Shown: positions 11,175 through 21,991 of the stretch, piece after piece
Position numbering within the stretch: the first letter of the stretch is position 1
How the letters are laid out: the number at the start of each line of letters is the position of its first letter
From: Siphonodentalium dalli
Taxonomy: Eukaryota > Mollusca > Scaphopoda > Gadilida > Siphonodentaliidae
Assembly (NCBI GenBank): GCA_032622095.1
Contig: CP136061.1
Coordinates: 133,755,587 to 133,819,586 of the forward strand
Direction of reading: 5' to 3'
DNA length: 64,000 nucleotides
Program-made: the position numbers and the translations under genes
Notes under the pieces: generated by a model
Seen by the model: only the letters and a program-made list of their open reading frames with translations
What the model was told of the DNA's origin: nothing
The model's database searches: none

Positions 11175-12725
11175 TTAGATTTGAATAAAAAACTTCACGT
11201 CTGAAATCTCAATACGTTTTTCGAAGAACTCATCCATTGCTTGCTCGCCATGTTCAATAGCACTAGCAATATCACCCGCCACATGTCCAGGCACAGGCAT
11301 ACCAGATGATAAATTATAAAGCTTGTCTTTGTCAAGTGTGTCACTGAACGGATTGAAAATTTCTTCTGTCAAAACCCTCAGAATTTCTGCCACTCTAGTT
11401 TCGGACTTCGCAATATTACGCTGCTTGCAGTAATGATGTCCGTCTCTATTCGTCTCGGCCATTCCGACAATTTGAAACAGAGTCTCTTTAAATTTTGCAA
11501 GCTGTGGTCCATTGAGAACCCATTTGTCAAAGGTGGACCTACTCCATGCGAAGTTCTTTATCCCACCGGCAACTTTAGCGCTCCTGCTGTACGTTTGTTC
11601 TCCGGCCTGGTCTGTTGCCTGCCTACCGGACTTACATAGACCTCGCCGAACATATATACCATTCTCCGCTATGGCTGCTTTACCTTTAGGGTGCTGGGAA
11701 TTGAGAGTCTTAAGTGTTTGCACGTAAAATGATGCATAGCGACTGTAATTTTGTTTGTTGAAAGCGAAAAAGTAAGGTAACGAAATCACCATCTTTCAAC
11801 GCGCAATGGATCATCTGTATAACGTCCATCACGTCGAGATATCGAATCCAGAATTGGGGAGTTCGTCCAAGATGACCATCGCGTACACTCCTTCTGAATA
11901 TTTCGTACAGCTCTGAAATCTCCGAAATAGATCCATCCATCATAAGCAGAGATAAGTCCACATGTTTTGCGAACCGAGTATTTCGCGCAGCATCTCGGGC
12001 ATGGTATGCAAAGCCAAGAATTTCTGTAGGAGCAGTCGTTCCAATGCATCGGAAAGATGTTCATGGACAAACACGATCGGTTATACTATTTGCCACTTAA
12101 TACAGCACTCAGACTGCCAGACGCACACAGACCCGACTGAAAAACGACGTCCTCCAATCCGCTTCCACTAACCATATTCCCTATTATAGTAAAAAGCTCT
12201 TGCATGAGGTGAAAGTCGCCGAGATGGATGATGACATTCTCAAACTCCTTCTGATGATTCCACACAGTTTGATATGCTTTTGTAGCTGTGCCCACGTCCA
12301 GTGTAATATGTATGCTCGGCATATTTGCTTCAGTGGCAAACTTTTGAACACGAGAAAGGTACTCTGCGACAGTGGCATATTATGTTATTGCATTGTGTAT
12401 AGGGTGTATGTAAGTTATCACGGTCTTGCTAGTTGTACTGCTGTCCTCTTGAGAAACGGACGTTCACCAACCACCAAATATCGGGAAGGTCTGTTTGGCA
12501 GCATTGTGCGCTCGGCCCATCTTCCAAATCATCAACTTTTTCGACATATGTCAACACAATCGTCCGGAACTCGATCGTGCTTAGAACTCTCAATTCGGGG
12601 AGGTTCACATCTTGGGTCTACATAACAAGGTTGGAGTGGAATTTGAGGTAGAACCAGCGATCTACACATGCAGGCCTGAAGACTGAGCTTGTGGACTCTT
12701 CTTGAAAGGCGATTCCATGCGTGCT
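11175..12725 (-). pseudogene. C-terminal half of a large multi-copy invertebrate gene (broken)
   Basis: Read on the minus strand, this continues the protein interrupted at about 15,690. It starts with STHGIAFQEESTSSVFRP, just beyond the LINE 3' end, and then runs through recognisable blocks (SIHITLDVGTATKAYQTVW, HLGDFHLMQELFTIIGNMV, SGLEDVVFQSGL, HLGRTPQFWIRYLDVMD, NLSSGMPVPG). These resemble a large family of uncharacterised proteins present in many copies in marine invertebrate genomes; this is my recollection and was not searched. The frame is broken by TAG at 12,618-12,620, another stop at 12,086-12,088 and at least three frameshifts (near 12,375, 12,060 and 11,760). It ends abruptly at 11,175, shorter than the family. 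The function is unknown, and the repeated nature suggests a mobile or amplified origin. Confidence 0.65.
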
Positions 12726-15690
12726 ATTGTATTGTATTTATTTCAGGCAAGATATGCCCATATATAGTCATACATACAACATATAATTACAAATTAAATA
12801 TAAAGAAGTTGATTCCAATGATTGAATAGATTTGACCGATAGATCAGATCTGAGTTACAAATAGCATTCAAAATACTGTTTAAAGATTTATAAATTCTCA
12901 CACGAAATCCATACACACCCTTTCGAATCAGCACTGTCAGAGAACACATTCTGTCACCTACAAACATCCCACTCGCACTACATGATCTCTCATAACCCAT
13001 AAATTTTCTATATGCATTATTATAACAAACTGTAAGTTTTCTATAACAACGTTTGGTATAGTTAATCCAAAGATGAGCACAATATAATGGAGATACGAAC
13101 ATTTTAAATAAATACATTTTCACATTAGGCGAACATTTGTAAAACTTTCTAATAAGCATATTTGAGCGTGAGCATATAGACCGATATTGGCGCATAATAT
13201 CATTATCATCGGAAAATTCGTTGTTGAGTATATGTCCGAGATACTTATAGGAGGACACGAACTTGAGTTCATTGCCCATTAAGTATAGTTTTGGAAATGA
13301 CCGAATATGAAGAGATTTAGGGATAAAAGTCATCCCCACAGTTTTTATAATATTATAAGTTAAATAAATCTTCTTAGCCTCGTGTTCACATATTCTCAAC
13401 AAACGACGTAGTCCCTCCAAAGATGGTGCAATAATACACATATCATCAGCATAACATAAATGATTGATTTTTGCACTGCCAACAATGCACCCAACGTCAC
13501 ATGTATTCAGTCTTTCGCTAATCTCGTTGATATACACATTAAATAAATAAGGGCTTAATATACCGCCCTGTCTAACACCAGTCGTGGGCCGGAAGCATGT
13601 CGAGTATGTCTGTCCCCAGCGAACATGATACATCTGATTTAGAAACCAGTTCTTAAGGATCCGAATAATAGCTGATGGCACTGATCGTTGCTTTAGATGT
13701 CGTAGTAGCATTTCCTGGTTGACACGATCGAACGCTTTACTTGCGTCCAAGAAGCACACGAAAACAGGAGTATCCTTAGAATTATAATGTCGTATCGCTT
13801 CTTTTAATGCAAATATGCAGCCGTCCGTTGAATGATCTTTTTTAAAACCAAACTGGTTGTCTGTGGTATATAATTGTTCAGAGCATTTATTGAATAACAC
13901 CATTTCCAATACTTTTGAAATAACACAGGATAACGCCACTGGACGGTAGTTGTCTTTGTCGGCAATATTCCCAGCTTTATTTTTCAAGATTGGCACAAGG
14001 GTCACTTTCAACAAATTTGGGGGAAGGTGTCCATGTTTGATTATAGCATTGAAGATTATCGTAAGGCACGTGAAAATATGGCTGTCGCAGAATTTTAAGT
14101 GCTCAGCCGTTATATCATCTGGTCCCGCAGACTTACCAGTCTTAAGTTTGTTTACCGCATCGATCACATCAGTTTCAGTAACAGTTATGATTGCATCGCC
14201 TTGCGTTGACCCGAAATTGTTGTCGTTGGTACCTATGCACTTGTTGTCCACTGATTCATCATTGTTGGAAAAGACGTTTCTGAAATGTTCGCCCCACATC
14301 TCGGTAATATCAGCCTCGCCATTTGCTCCACCTATCGAGTTTGCGTTTCCACATTTGGCTCCTTTTGAAACAGATTTCCAAAATGCATTTAAATTGTTAC
14401 TACATAGGTTCTTAGCTAGTTCATCAGCCTTCATCTGCTCAACGTTCGATTTGCATTTTCTCAGAGCGGATTTGAATATCGATCGTCTTCGACACATAGT
14501 GTCATAAATGTATCCATATCGAGGTCTTCCTTGATTAACCCATATAGAGAATATTTCCCTAGCTTCACTGTGCAAACGCTTCACATGTAAATTCCATCCA
14601 GGTATTGGACTGAATCTGTCTGTTCCGTTAGAGTTTACAGTTAAACAATCGGTGGAAGATTTCTTTAGGGCGTCGATAATATGTTCGTATATTTTGTCAA
14701 TAATGGAGCTTTTATCATGGGTGTCTCGAAACTGATTGCCATCAGTGTCATTCGTTAATATTTCAAAATTAATTTTTCTCAATAATTGTCCGGATAAATA
14801 ACAATATTTATCCATTTGCGCTGAGTTGGTACATTTCCAGTTTATATTATGTCTTGTTGTCGAAACAGAAGTAGATGGGCTACACACAGGAAGAAGATCA
14901 GATTTTATCGACACAATTAACGGAAAGTGGTCGGAGGTCAGGTAATCGTAATTTATCTCCATTGCCGCAACAGCGGAATCCATCGATGTCGTACATATGC
15001 AGTGATCTAACCATGACACAGAGCCATGTGCCGCACTAAGGAATGTGAATGTATTGGATGCCTGTCCGAAAAAATTAACATCCGACATTATCAAAGATGA
15101 ATCTTTACAGAACTCCGCTAATTCACTCATGTTGCCTGTATTTCTGATCGCACATGCGTTAAAATCGCCAAGAACAACAACATTGTTGGTATCAGCCTCC
15201 TGTATGATGGCATCAAGTTTACCAAGGTAATCAATGAATACCTCAGCATTACTCTCTTCGTCCGTTGGTAGATAAACACAGAGAATTAACATTGAACTAG
15301 ACGCAGATTTAAGGTTGAGACCCACTATTCTCGGATCGTCGTATGTAACAAAACAAGCCTTGTCAGCAAACGATTTCCTCCACATTATAGCTGTTCCGCC
15401 ATATGGACGACCAACCATGATATCCCGTTCACAGTCAATAGCAGACACTCCGCCTGCCTCGAAATCATTGTGAATTGAACGTAATAAATGTAGTTCATTT
15501 CTCAAGAGCCAATGTTCCTGCAGCAATATAATATCACATTTATTACAAAGCTCGTTAACAGCGACAGTAGACGACTTTACCGATTTACAATTATATGATG
15601 CCAGTCTTATATTTTCCATAGTGTGTCTTATTATGCCCACGGTTCTGTTGTGGCATGTTCCCAGCTTCTGCCACTGTGCCGTGACCAGTT
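12726..15690 (-). mobile_element. CR1/Rex1-group LINE, apparently complete, nested
   Basis: The non-LTR retrotransposon is inserted in the minus-strand gene copy. The host frame breaks just after VDNFDYNVETPTGHGTV (about 15,690) and resumes at 12,725 with STHGIAFQ. The element has a very short leader, one long ORF (15,619 to 12,794) and a 3' end of about 70 bp finishing in aataaatacaatacaat, a short-repeat tail rather than poly-A. The first 27 codons of the maximal open frame lie in host and leader DNA, so the element's own start is the internal ATG. Clade placement rests on protein blocks and tail type and is tentative. No clear target-site duplication was found. Confidence 0.75.
12794..15619 (-). 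CDS. LINE endonuclease/reverse transcriptase, 941 aa, intact
   Basis: This protein nicks target DNA and copies its own RNA at the nick (target-primed reverse transcription). Residues 1 to about 240 are an apurinic-type endonuclease: LASYNCKS at the start, QEHW near 33, GDFNA near 151 and SDHFPL near 229. The reverse transcriptase spans about 490-800, with AGPDDITAEHL near 497, NYRPVALS, NQFGFKKDHSTD, FLDASKAFDRVN near 623, GVRQGGILSPYLFN near 681 and the catalytic YADD near 723. A C-terminal domain follows to residue 941. I chose ATG at 15,619 (MENIRLASYN) because upstream codons come from the interrupted host sequence. No stops or frameshifts are present, unlike the L1-like copy at 7.3 kb, so the insertion is young and could be active. 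No ORF1 is seen, as is common in this group. Confidence 0.88.
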   Translation of the reverse strand: MENIRLASYNCKSVKSSTVAVNELCNKCDIILLQEHWLLRNELHLLRSIHNDFEAGGVSAIDCERDIMVGRPYGGTAIMWRKSFADKACFVTYDDPRIVGLNLKSASSSMLILCVYLPTDEESNAEVFIDYLGKLDAIIQEADTNNVVVLGDFNACAIRNTGNMSELAEFCKDSSLIMSDVNFFGQASNTFTFLSAAHGSVSWLDHCICTTSMDSAVAAMEINYDYLTSDHFPLIVSIKSDLLPVCSPSTSVSTTRHNINWKCTNSAQMDKYCYLSGQLLRKINFEILTNDTDGNQFRDTHDKSSIIDKIYEHIIDALKKSSTDCLTVNSNGTDRFSPIPGWNLHVKRLHSEAREIFSIWVNQGRPRYGYIYDTMCRRRSIFKSALRKCKSNVEQMKADELAKNLCSNNLNAFWKSVSKGAKCGNANSIGGANGEADITEMWGEHFRNVFSNNDESVDNKCIGTNDNNFGSTQGDAIITVTETDVIDAVNKLKTGKSAGPDDITAEHLKFCDSHIFTCLTIIFNAIIKHGHLPPNLLKVTLVPILKNKAGNIADKDNYRPVALSCVISKVLEMVLFNKCSEQLYTTDNQFGFKKDHSTDGCIFALKEAIRHYNSKDTPVFVCFLDASKAFDRVNQEMLLRHLKQRSVPSAIIRILKNWFLNQMYHVRWGQTYSTCFRPTTGVRQGGILSPYLFNVYINEISERLNTCDVGCIVGSAKINHLCYADDMCIIAPSLEGLRRLLRICEHEAKKIYLTYNIIKTVGMTFIPKSLHIRSFPKLYLMGNELKFVSSYKYLGHILNNEFSDDNDIMRQYRSICSRSNMLIRKFYKCSPNVKMYLFKMFVSPLYCAHLWINYTKRCYRKLTVCYNNAYRKFMGYERSCSASGMFVGDRMCSLTVLIRKGVYGFRVRIYKSLNSILNAICNSDLIYRSNLFNHWNQLLYI

Positions 15691-17224
15691 GGAGTTTCAA
15701 CGTTGTAATCGAAATTATCCACCCAGAAATGTGTCAACACTGTAGACGAGTCCGAGGTAGGTTGCAGTGGAAGGAGTTGCTGACACTTATGGAACTCAGA
15801 TGACTGTTCCGCCAATGCAGTTTCGATTTCACACACTACATTGTAATCCACGGAGTGACCCAACTTCGATAATATTTTGATTGGATGTTTTTGACCCGTT
15901 AGATTGTGTATTAATACACCCAAAAGTGCATGTTTCTCGGTTATAAATGTCCCATGTGAAACGTCATACACTAGATACTGGGCTATAAATCGCGCTATAC
16001 AAGGAATCTTGCCAATACGCGATTTTCGATGATCTGGTGTCATCAGGATATGCTCAATAAACTCTGTGTCTGATGGTGGTGGTCTCCGTTCATTCACAGC
16101 AAGACTCTCAGTATTAGGCGGCCATTTTAATTCGGGGGCAGCATCGATGAAATCAGTAATGTCTTTCCTCAGCAGGTTTGCAGCATGTTCCAAAATGAAA
16201 TTACCACTAACTTGAACAATGTCTTTGGGTTTCCTACTATACACGTCCGTACTCAACACAACCTGTGGCTTATTCGGAAACACAGTTACGAACGAGATAG
16301 CATTCCCGTTTATACATTCAAGCCTTTGTTTCAGGTTATGTCGATAATGCCGATCTCCCCGGCCAACACCCAACATATCATTCAAATCATCAACAGACAC
16401 ACTTTGTTGCAGCCGAATAACATGAGTATCTATAAATCTACATGCATCGGCAAACTTTGAGTCACTGAACGATTCACAGCCGTGAATCTCCTGAGAATCA
16501 TCTTCATCGTCCGGAGAAACAATACGAGTGTAGTCCCGGTAACACTTTTTATGTTTGCAGAACTCTTTCGCGATTAGATCCTCTCCAGATATTCGAACTA
16601 ACATTTGTCCGTCCTGTTTTAACAATGTGGCGTTTTTGAGTCGTTCTTCTGCCGTTCTTGTGATAATCGGCGTTGCTAGTTTTTTCGTATGGTTGACCGT
16701 GATAGTTAGTTTATTGCAAATACCACAGGTTTCAGGGAATAAAATCTCGCGGTTGCCGCAGTATCTCTCTGGCATAGTTGATGTGAGTTCCCAGAATTTT
16801 TCGAATCATATGTACTTGTATCGCCAGATTTTAACCTGTAACGGCCGGGGGGTGCGTGCATTTCTGATAGCATGGTATGTGGTACCCGTGAATCTGGGAG
16901 TTATACGTCGGTGCAGGAATTGAGGAGCATTGATCTGCGTGTGGATTGGCATCTCCGAGAGCCTCCATGTCATTCTTGCATTGTAATAGCTTCTGATAGC
17001 TGGTATCATTCAGAGGTATAATATTAGTGTCGCCACGAGCCACAGGTCCCCAGAACAAAATTTGACCCAACCCCCTATGATACTTAATCCTATAGGATTA
17101 AGTATCATAGGGGGTGGGGTCAAATTTTGTTCTGGGGACCTGTGCCACGAGCCACGTCTGCATGGTGTATGATGCATGATAACGGATCGCTGTGCTTCCG
17201 TTTCCGTGTAATCTTCTCTGCCAT
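15691..17224 (-). pseudogene. N-terminal half of the same multi-copy gene (broken)
   Basis: The minus-strand start is MAEKITRKRKHSDPLSCIIH (ATG at 17,224). It continues, after removal of a 104-bp palindromic insertion at 17,041-17,144, with DTNIIPLNDTSYQKLL and HGYHIPCYQKCTH. A frame break lies near 16,780-16,835. From 16,775 an open stretch of about 360 codons contains CGICNK, FCKHKKCYRDYTR and later VDNFDYNVETPTG, where the LINE interrupts it. The cysteine and histidine pairs suggest N-terminal zinc-binding modules. Family members elsewhere look like long single-exon or few-exon proteins of unknown role. Two independent element insertions and several lesions mark this copy as dead. Confidence 0.65.
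17041..17144. mobile_element. 104-bp near-perfect palindrome MITE, 8-bp TSD
   Basis: The two 52-bp arms pair with a single mismatch about an exact centre at 17,092/17,093 (cctatagg). Ends are CACAGGTCCCC and GGGGACCTGTG. It is flanked by the 8-bp direct repeat ccacgagc (17,033-17,040 and 17,145-17,152). Removing the element and one repeat restores the reading frame of the surrounding gene, which confirms an insertion. An 8-bp duplication fits hAT or P-type transposition, but the superfamily is not proven. Confidence 0.85.
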
Positions 17225-17901
17225 TGCCACCTAGAATAGAGATTGAAAATATTTGTTCAGTATACAAACATATCAGAATATTTATTATATATGCTTCAAC
17301 TGCGGATTTGCCAACTACTACTTTTGGAAAACAAGACAATCTCCAATGTTTAGCTAATAATCTGATAACCAGCAACAATGACACAATGAGTCGTCGACTT
17401 TAATTTAGTCAGTGGAGTGTTAACAGTGTTAGCCTATAAGTGCTATAAAATGCCTGTGCATTAAAGAACATCCAAGGCAATGTGCATGTGTTATATGTAG
17501 TGGACATTGATTAATGACAAGAATTATTTTGACATTCCAAATAGTTGACGTTCTGGCTTTCCGTAGTATCATAGAACAATGTGACGTGACCATGTGCCAT
17601 ACTTCCAGTCTCGACATTTTGCCTATTTTCGATCCATACCTGTGGCATATTTTTATACTAAGATTATGTTGGGTTAAATTTGGGCCGATTGCATTTTATT
17701 GTCTCTCCATTTGAGTTTATTAATTATTATACTAACCTTCAAGCCGATAATGGGTGTTGAAAAAGATGTTTTCTCTGTTTCTTGCACGGAGTTGAGATCG
17801 GAAACCGAGCAGACGATTTGAGAAAATGTATGGAACTCCGTTGGCATAAAACAATTAAAAGAACTGGAAACGTGGAATAACTTGTACAGCTATTTGAATT
17901 G
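17225..17901. other. Spacer 5' of the broken gene
   Basis: No recognised gene. A candidate 3' splice site (ctattctag on the minus strand) lies just above the pseudogene start. I see no promoter I can support. Confidence 0.35.
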
Positions 17902-17907
17902 GTGTTT

Positions 17908-19144
17908 TATGGGAGGCCAAATTCACATTTAATAATGAATTGCGCTTAAGCGCAATCAATTGCGCTTATGCGCAAATACCACATATTGTGCTTAAGCGCA
18001 AATAGGGCATTTACGCTTAAGCGTAATTAATTACGCTTAAGCGCAATCAATTGCGCCTAAGCGCAATCAATTGCGCTTAAGCATAATTGTGACTACTATC
18101 TAACCTACCCATAAACTATTAGCATGACCTGGTGTATCACCTAGCAACACAAGATGATCATTGGGCTAATTTTGACCTGTACTCAACAGTCAATTGTGAG
18201 TATGTGTTCAACAAGGAGAATCCCTAATTACATATTATCAGCATCCCTCTATCCAAAGAATAGATGTCGCCTTCCCGGAACTCTTAGTAATTTTTTGTAG
18301 GATGCTTTTAATGTATTTGTGCACAGATTTTAGCCTATACATGCATGCGGTGTCACTGCATGAGGGCTTTCTTACCTCATACAGTAATGCTCTAATTAAT
18401 CGACTTCTTAACCACAGCATAATTATGGGTAACGTTTCAGGATTTAGTCGGAAATATGGCTTGTTGCCATTCAACGGAGAGCTCTCGGAACAAGCCATAT
18501 TTCCGACTAAATCATGAAAAGTTATCCATAATATTCTGCTGTGGTTAAGGAGTCGATTAATTAGAGCATTACTGTATGGTTTACTTATTGACTTAAATCA
18601 GTGGGAAACAAATCCTATTTTCATATTATCAGCATCCCTGTCCAAAAAATGGTGTGTAATCACTGGAGCTTTGGTGTCTCAGTCCTGGAGCTCTAGTTTT
18701 TCTTATTAAATCAGCATCTCTTGCACACATCTATAGTATTTCCATGATCATATAGTGTGAATGTGGTGTCACCGAGGGCTTGCTTCCCTCATTTGGTGTG
18801 CCTGTATACTCGAAAATTTAAGAAAATCAATGTCGCCCCGACTAATACAGAAAGTAATGCTATTGCAAGTAGCCCCAACTAATATACCGAAGATAATATA
18901 ATGCTATCACGAGTCGCTCCAACTAAAACAGAAGGTGATACTATTGCGAGTCAGCCATTTTGATAAAGAAGTTGGGCTAGCTCCCTACCCAATCAAACCA
19001 ATCAAACCAAGAGGTGACATGTCAATAGGAGTTAATGCTAAGTTATGGAGAAACCTATTTATTCACCAGGGGTGTTTTGTTACATATAACCATGAATTAC
19101 GCTTAAGCACAATTAATTATTAAATGTGAATTTGGCCTCCCATA
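17908..19144. mobile_element. 1.24-kb TIR element with palindromic core, copy 2 (inverted)
   Basis: Nearly the same element as at 5598-6838 but in reverse orientation. The ends TATGGGAGGCCAAATTCAC and GTGAATTTGGCCTCCCATA are flanked by the 6-bp repeat gtgttt (17,902-17,907 and 19,145-19,150). gcgcttaagcgcaa words are sub-terminal, and the core palindrome spans about 18,375-18,575. Compared with copy 1 it has a shorter half-hairpin around gagctctcgg. No transposase is present. Confidence 0.85.
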
Positions 19145-19224
19145 GTGTTTTAGCTATCTTAGTAGCAGGTGATATACACGTATTATATGACTTTCAAATA
19201 TCCTAAAATAATTCGTCAAACACT

Positions 19225-19795
19225 TCGTCATTAAAAAGCATGGGGGGGGGGGGGTAAGTGTTTGCATGCACCGCGTTCGAGCTATAGGTACGTCATATGG
19301 CCATACTGATACAATCATCCGATAGCAAATATGCCGCTGATCGCAAAATTGTATATACTTATGATGACAATATCTTATCAGTTTTCGGTTGAAACTGGCA
19401 CAGTTAGTTGAATCAGCGAAAAAAAAGTGGAAAATTATTATGAAATAGGCAGGAAAATATAATGTGTATTGGTGATGAAGGTCTAAAAAAGATATAGTTC
19501 ATGCACTAGACTACTTAGTTCCGCAAACAGTTATTATGTATGAGTCAAATGTGGTGTAATTGTTGAAAAATCGCGACTCAATTCCGACGTTCGTCAAGCG
19601 CATCACTAAATAACGTTTTGGGGGAGGGTTAAGTTTTTACGCTACATTAGGCACATGGCCACAAAGATTGAATTATCGTATAGCAGATATGCTTCGCATT
19701 ACAAAAATGTAGATATAACGTGACAATATATGATAGGTTTTCGATAATCGGAGTTGAAACGGACACATTTAGCTGAATCAGCAAAATAAATTACG
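19225..19795. repeat. Two diverged direct copies, period about 370 bp
   Basis: A G-rich start followed by taagt..tttgcatgc, acgtcatatggccat, atagcaaatatgc and atcagcgaaa at 19,240-19,430 recurs as taagttttt, gcacatggccac, atagcagatatgc and atcagcaaaa at 19,620-19,790. The first copy begins with a run of about 14 G. Confidence 0.6.
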
Positions 19796-20290
19796 TTCGC
19801 GAATAACGAAATACGTCACAGCACAAACGTCAAAGGATTATATGGCAACATTTTACCATTTTCGATACCACTGACATAATGAGAAATAGTTAAAATGAAG
19901 ATAGTTTAGGAAACTCAGACTGATGCAAATTACGTTAACTAACGTGAAAAATGCATAAAAATAGGGTTGGGTAGCATTCATGGGGAAAATGTGAAAAAAT
20001 CGTATTTTGCGTCCTATATTGACCCCGCAACAACCGGATCCTGAAATTAGAATAGTTTGGCTACATAAATATGGTGGTCGCTGAAATTCCCATTTCAAGT
20101 GACACCTCGGGTAATGAGAGCCCATACTAATATGGACGCGACTCCAGGTGTAATCAGCCATCGAGGTCACGTTACCAACGTGACGTCCAAGCAACAGCCG
20201 TGACGTAAGGGGATTGTACTCTAAATTCGCAGTCATCGGATATTCGAAGGTTTCGTCGATTAATATATACAGAACTTCACGATTGCAAAG

Positions 20291-21959
20291 ATGGCAAACG
20301 ATAGGAATATTGACAGGTATGTCGATAATTATGTTGATTAATTATTATTTTCTATATAATCTATATAATTATGCATAATGCCATTTCTTTATACCTAGCT
20401 TTAATGAACAGTTTTTGTGAGAGTAGCTCACAGCAGTGGATGTGTGACTTGAAACATATTTCTTTAAAGTTTGATGAACTGCATCCAGACCAAATTAATA
20501 TCTATCTTTTAAAATACAAGCTCTTGTGGTGGCATGCTATAACATTACATGTTATTTTATTTATAAGACATTAGATAAGGATCGTGTATGTATTGTATCT
20601 TAATTTGTAAGGTGTATCACATGCGCGAAATCAGCAAAACAAAGAAATATTCTCTCAATCTACTTCAGCTATTTTCAAAAAATCTCCATTTCAAACTATC
20701 AATTTGAAGGAAAAATATAATTCTCCTTTATAACTAATGTATATATGCTATACATGTAGTACTATGATAAAACACGTTTACCCTCACAATATGAGAGATA
20801 TGTTCTAATTATTTAAAACAAAGTGGTTTATTGTTCGAAGGAACAAATCAACACAAGACAACACAAATACGAACTTTAGTAGGCGGCTTAAACGCTTTCT
20901 GAAAATTTGCGAAATTTAACCACTGTGCCACAGCATTCTCGTATATATGCGATTCTCCCATAGTGATTCTCGAATATATAAGAGAATAAATTGGCATTTG
21001 CATTGACCTCGTAGCCATTGTATTCTCTGATAAATGCAAGGCTCCATGTGAATGCACTGACACGTGATCTTTAATGCTGCACTAGCACGGCTCCCATCAC
21101 GAAAGGGTCAAATTCTAAAGGAGTTTATTTGTACGCACATTTCAGTGGTATTCACCTGGACCAAACTACTATTAGACGTAAATTCAACCCAAACTTCCCG
21201 GACAACATGGCGTTTTTCGTGGTAAACGATAGCTTGGAGCGTATTACAAACCCAATGCGGAGAAAAGTTGAAGTGATTGCAGCTGCTTCTGGCGACGGTA
21301 GGTTGAATACATTTTACAAAATAACATTCTTACGCAGTAGTTTTAACCATTTCTATATACTAAAGCATCATAGACGAGTAGTTATCCCATGCGATATGTT
21401 CAGCTGTGTTCAACTAATTGTATAAACATTGCCCTTAATAAATAGGCCTCCTTCCGCACTTTTATGTATCTGTCGTCTGATTTCATCATCGTAACATCCC
21501 TCCAAATAATAATAGACCATTCCAATTTACACGTTTTAACTAACTGGGAGAATCAATTTAGTATAAAAAGGGTTAAACAACTACTAGTTCGCTTGTGATC
21601 CAAATAATGTTTAGGCCAAACTAAAATATGTTTTGTTTACATACAATGCAACATGAATGTACACATAATTTGTCTTTTGACTTCATTCGGAACTGGTGTG
21701 TGCTAGTACGCCCTGTCACTAACTCGCAGTCATGTTGGATCGACCAGGTCCGGTTCCGTGGTTTCATAGATTTACCCAGCCCCGGTTCCGTGGTTTCAGT
21801 GCTACATGTCAAAGTTTTGGAGTAGCATTTCCATATATGGAGCTTTTGAATAGCCTATTGCCCAGGCCAACAAACATCTATCGGTACGAAGTATGGTACG
21901 AATTGAGTCACGGTACGAAACTACTTTTGAATTATTCATGACTTCCATATATGGCGTCT

Positions 21960-21991
<32 letters not shown>

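Noticed and set aside
12200-12625. 141-residue plus-strand frame
   Set aside because: Antisense of the broken multi-copy gene, where several minus-strand frames match known family blocks.
13950-14507. 185-residue plus-strand frame
   Set aside because: Antisense shadow of the LINE reverse transcriptase frame.
20259-20269. taatatata as a TATA box for gene A
   Set aside because: It is only 22-30 nt upstream of the ATG, which leaves no room for a normal start site; conserved in copy B only because the whole block is.
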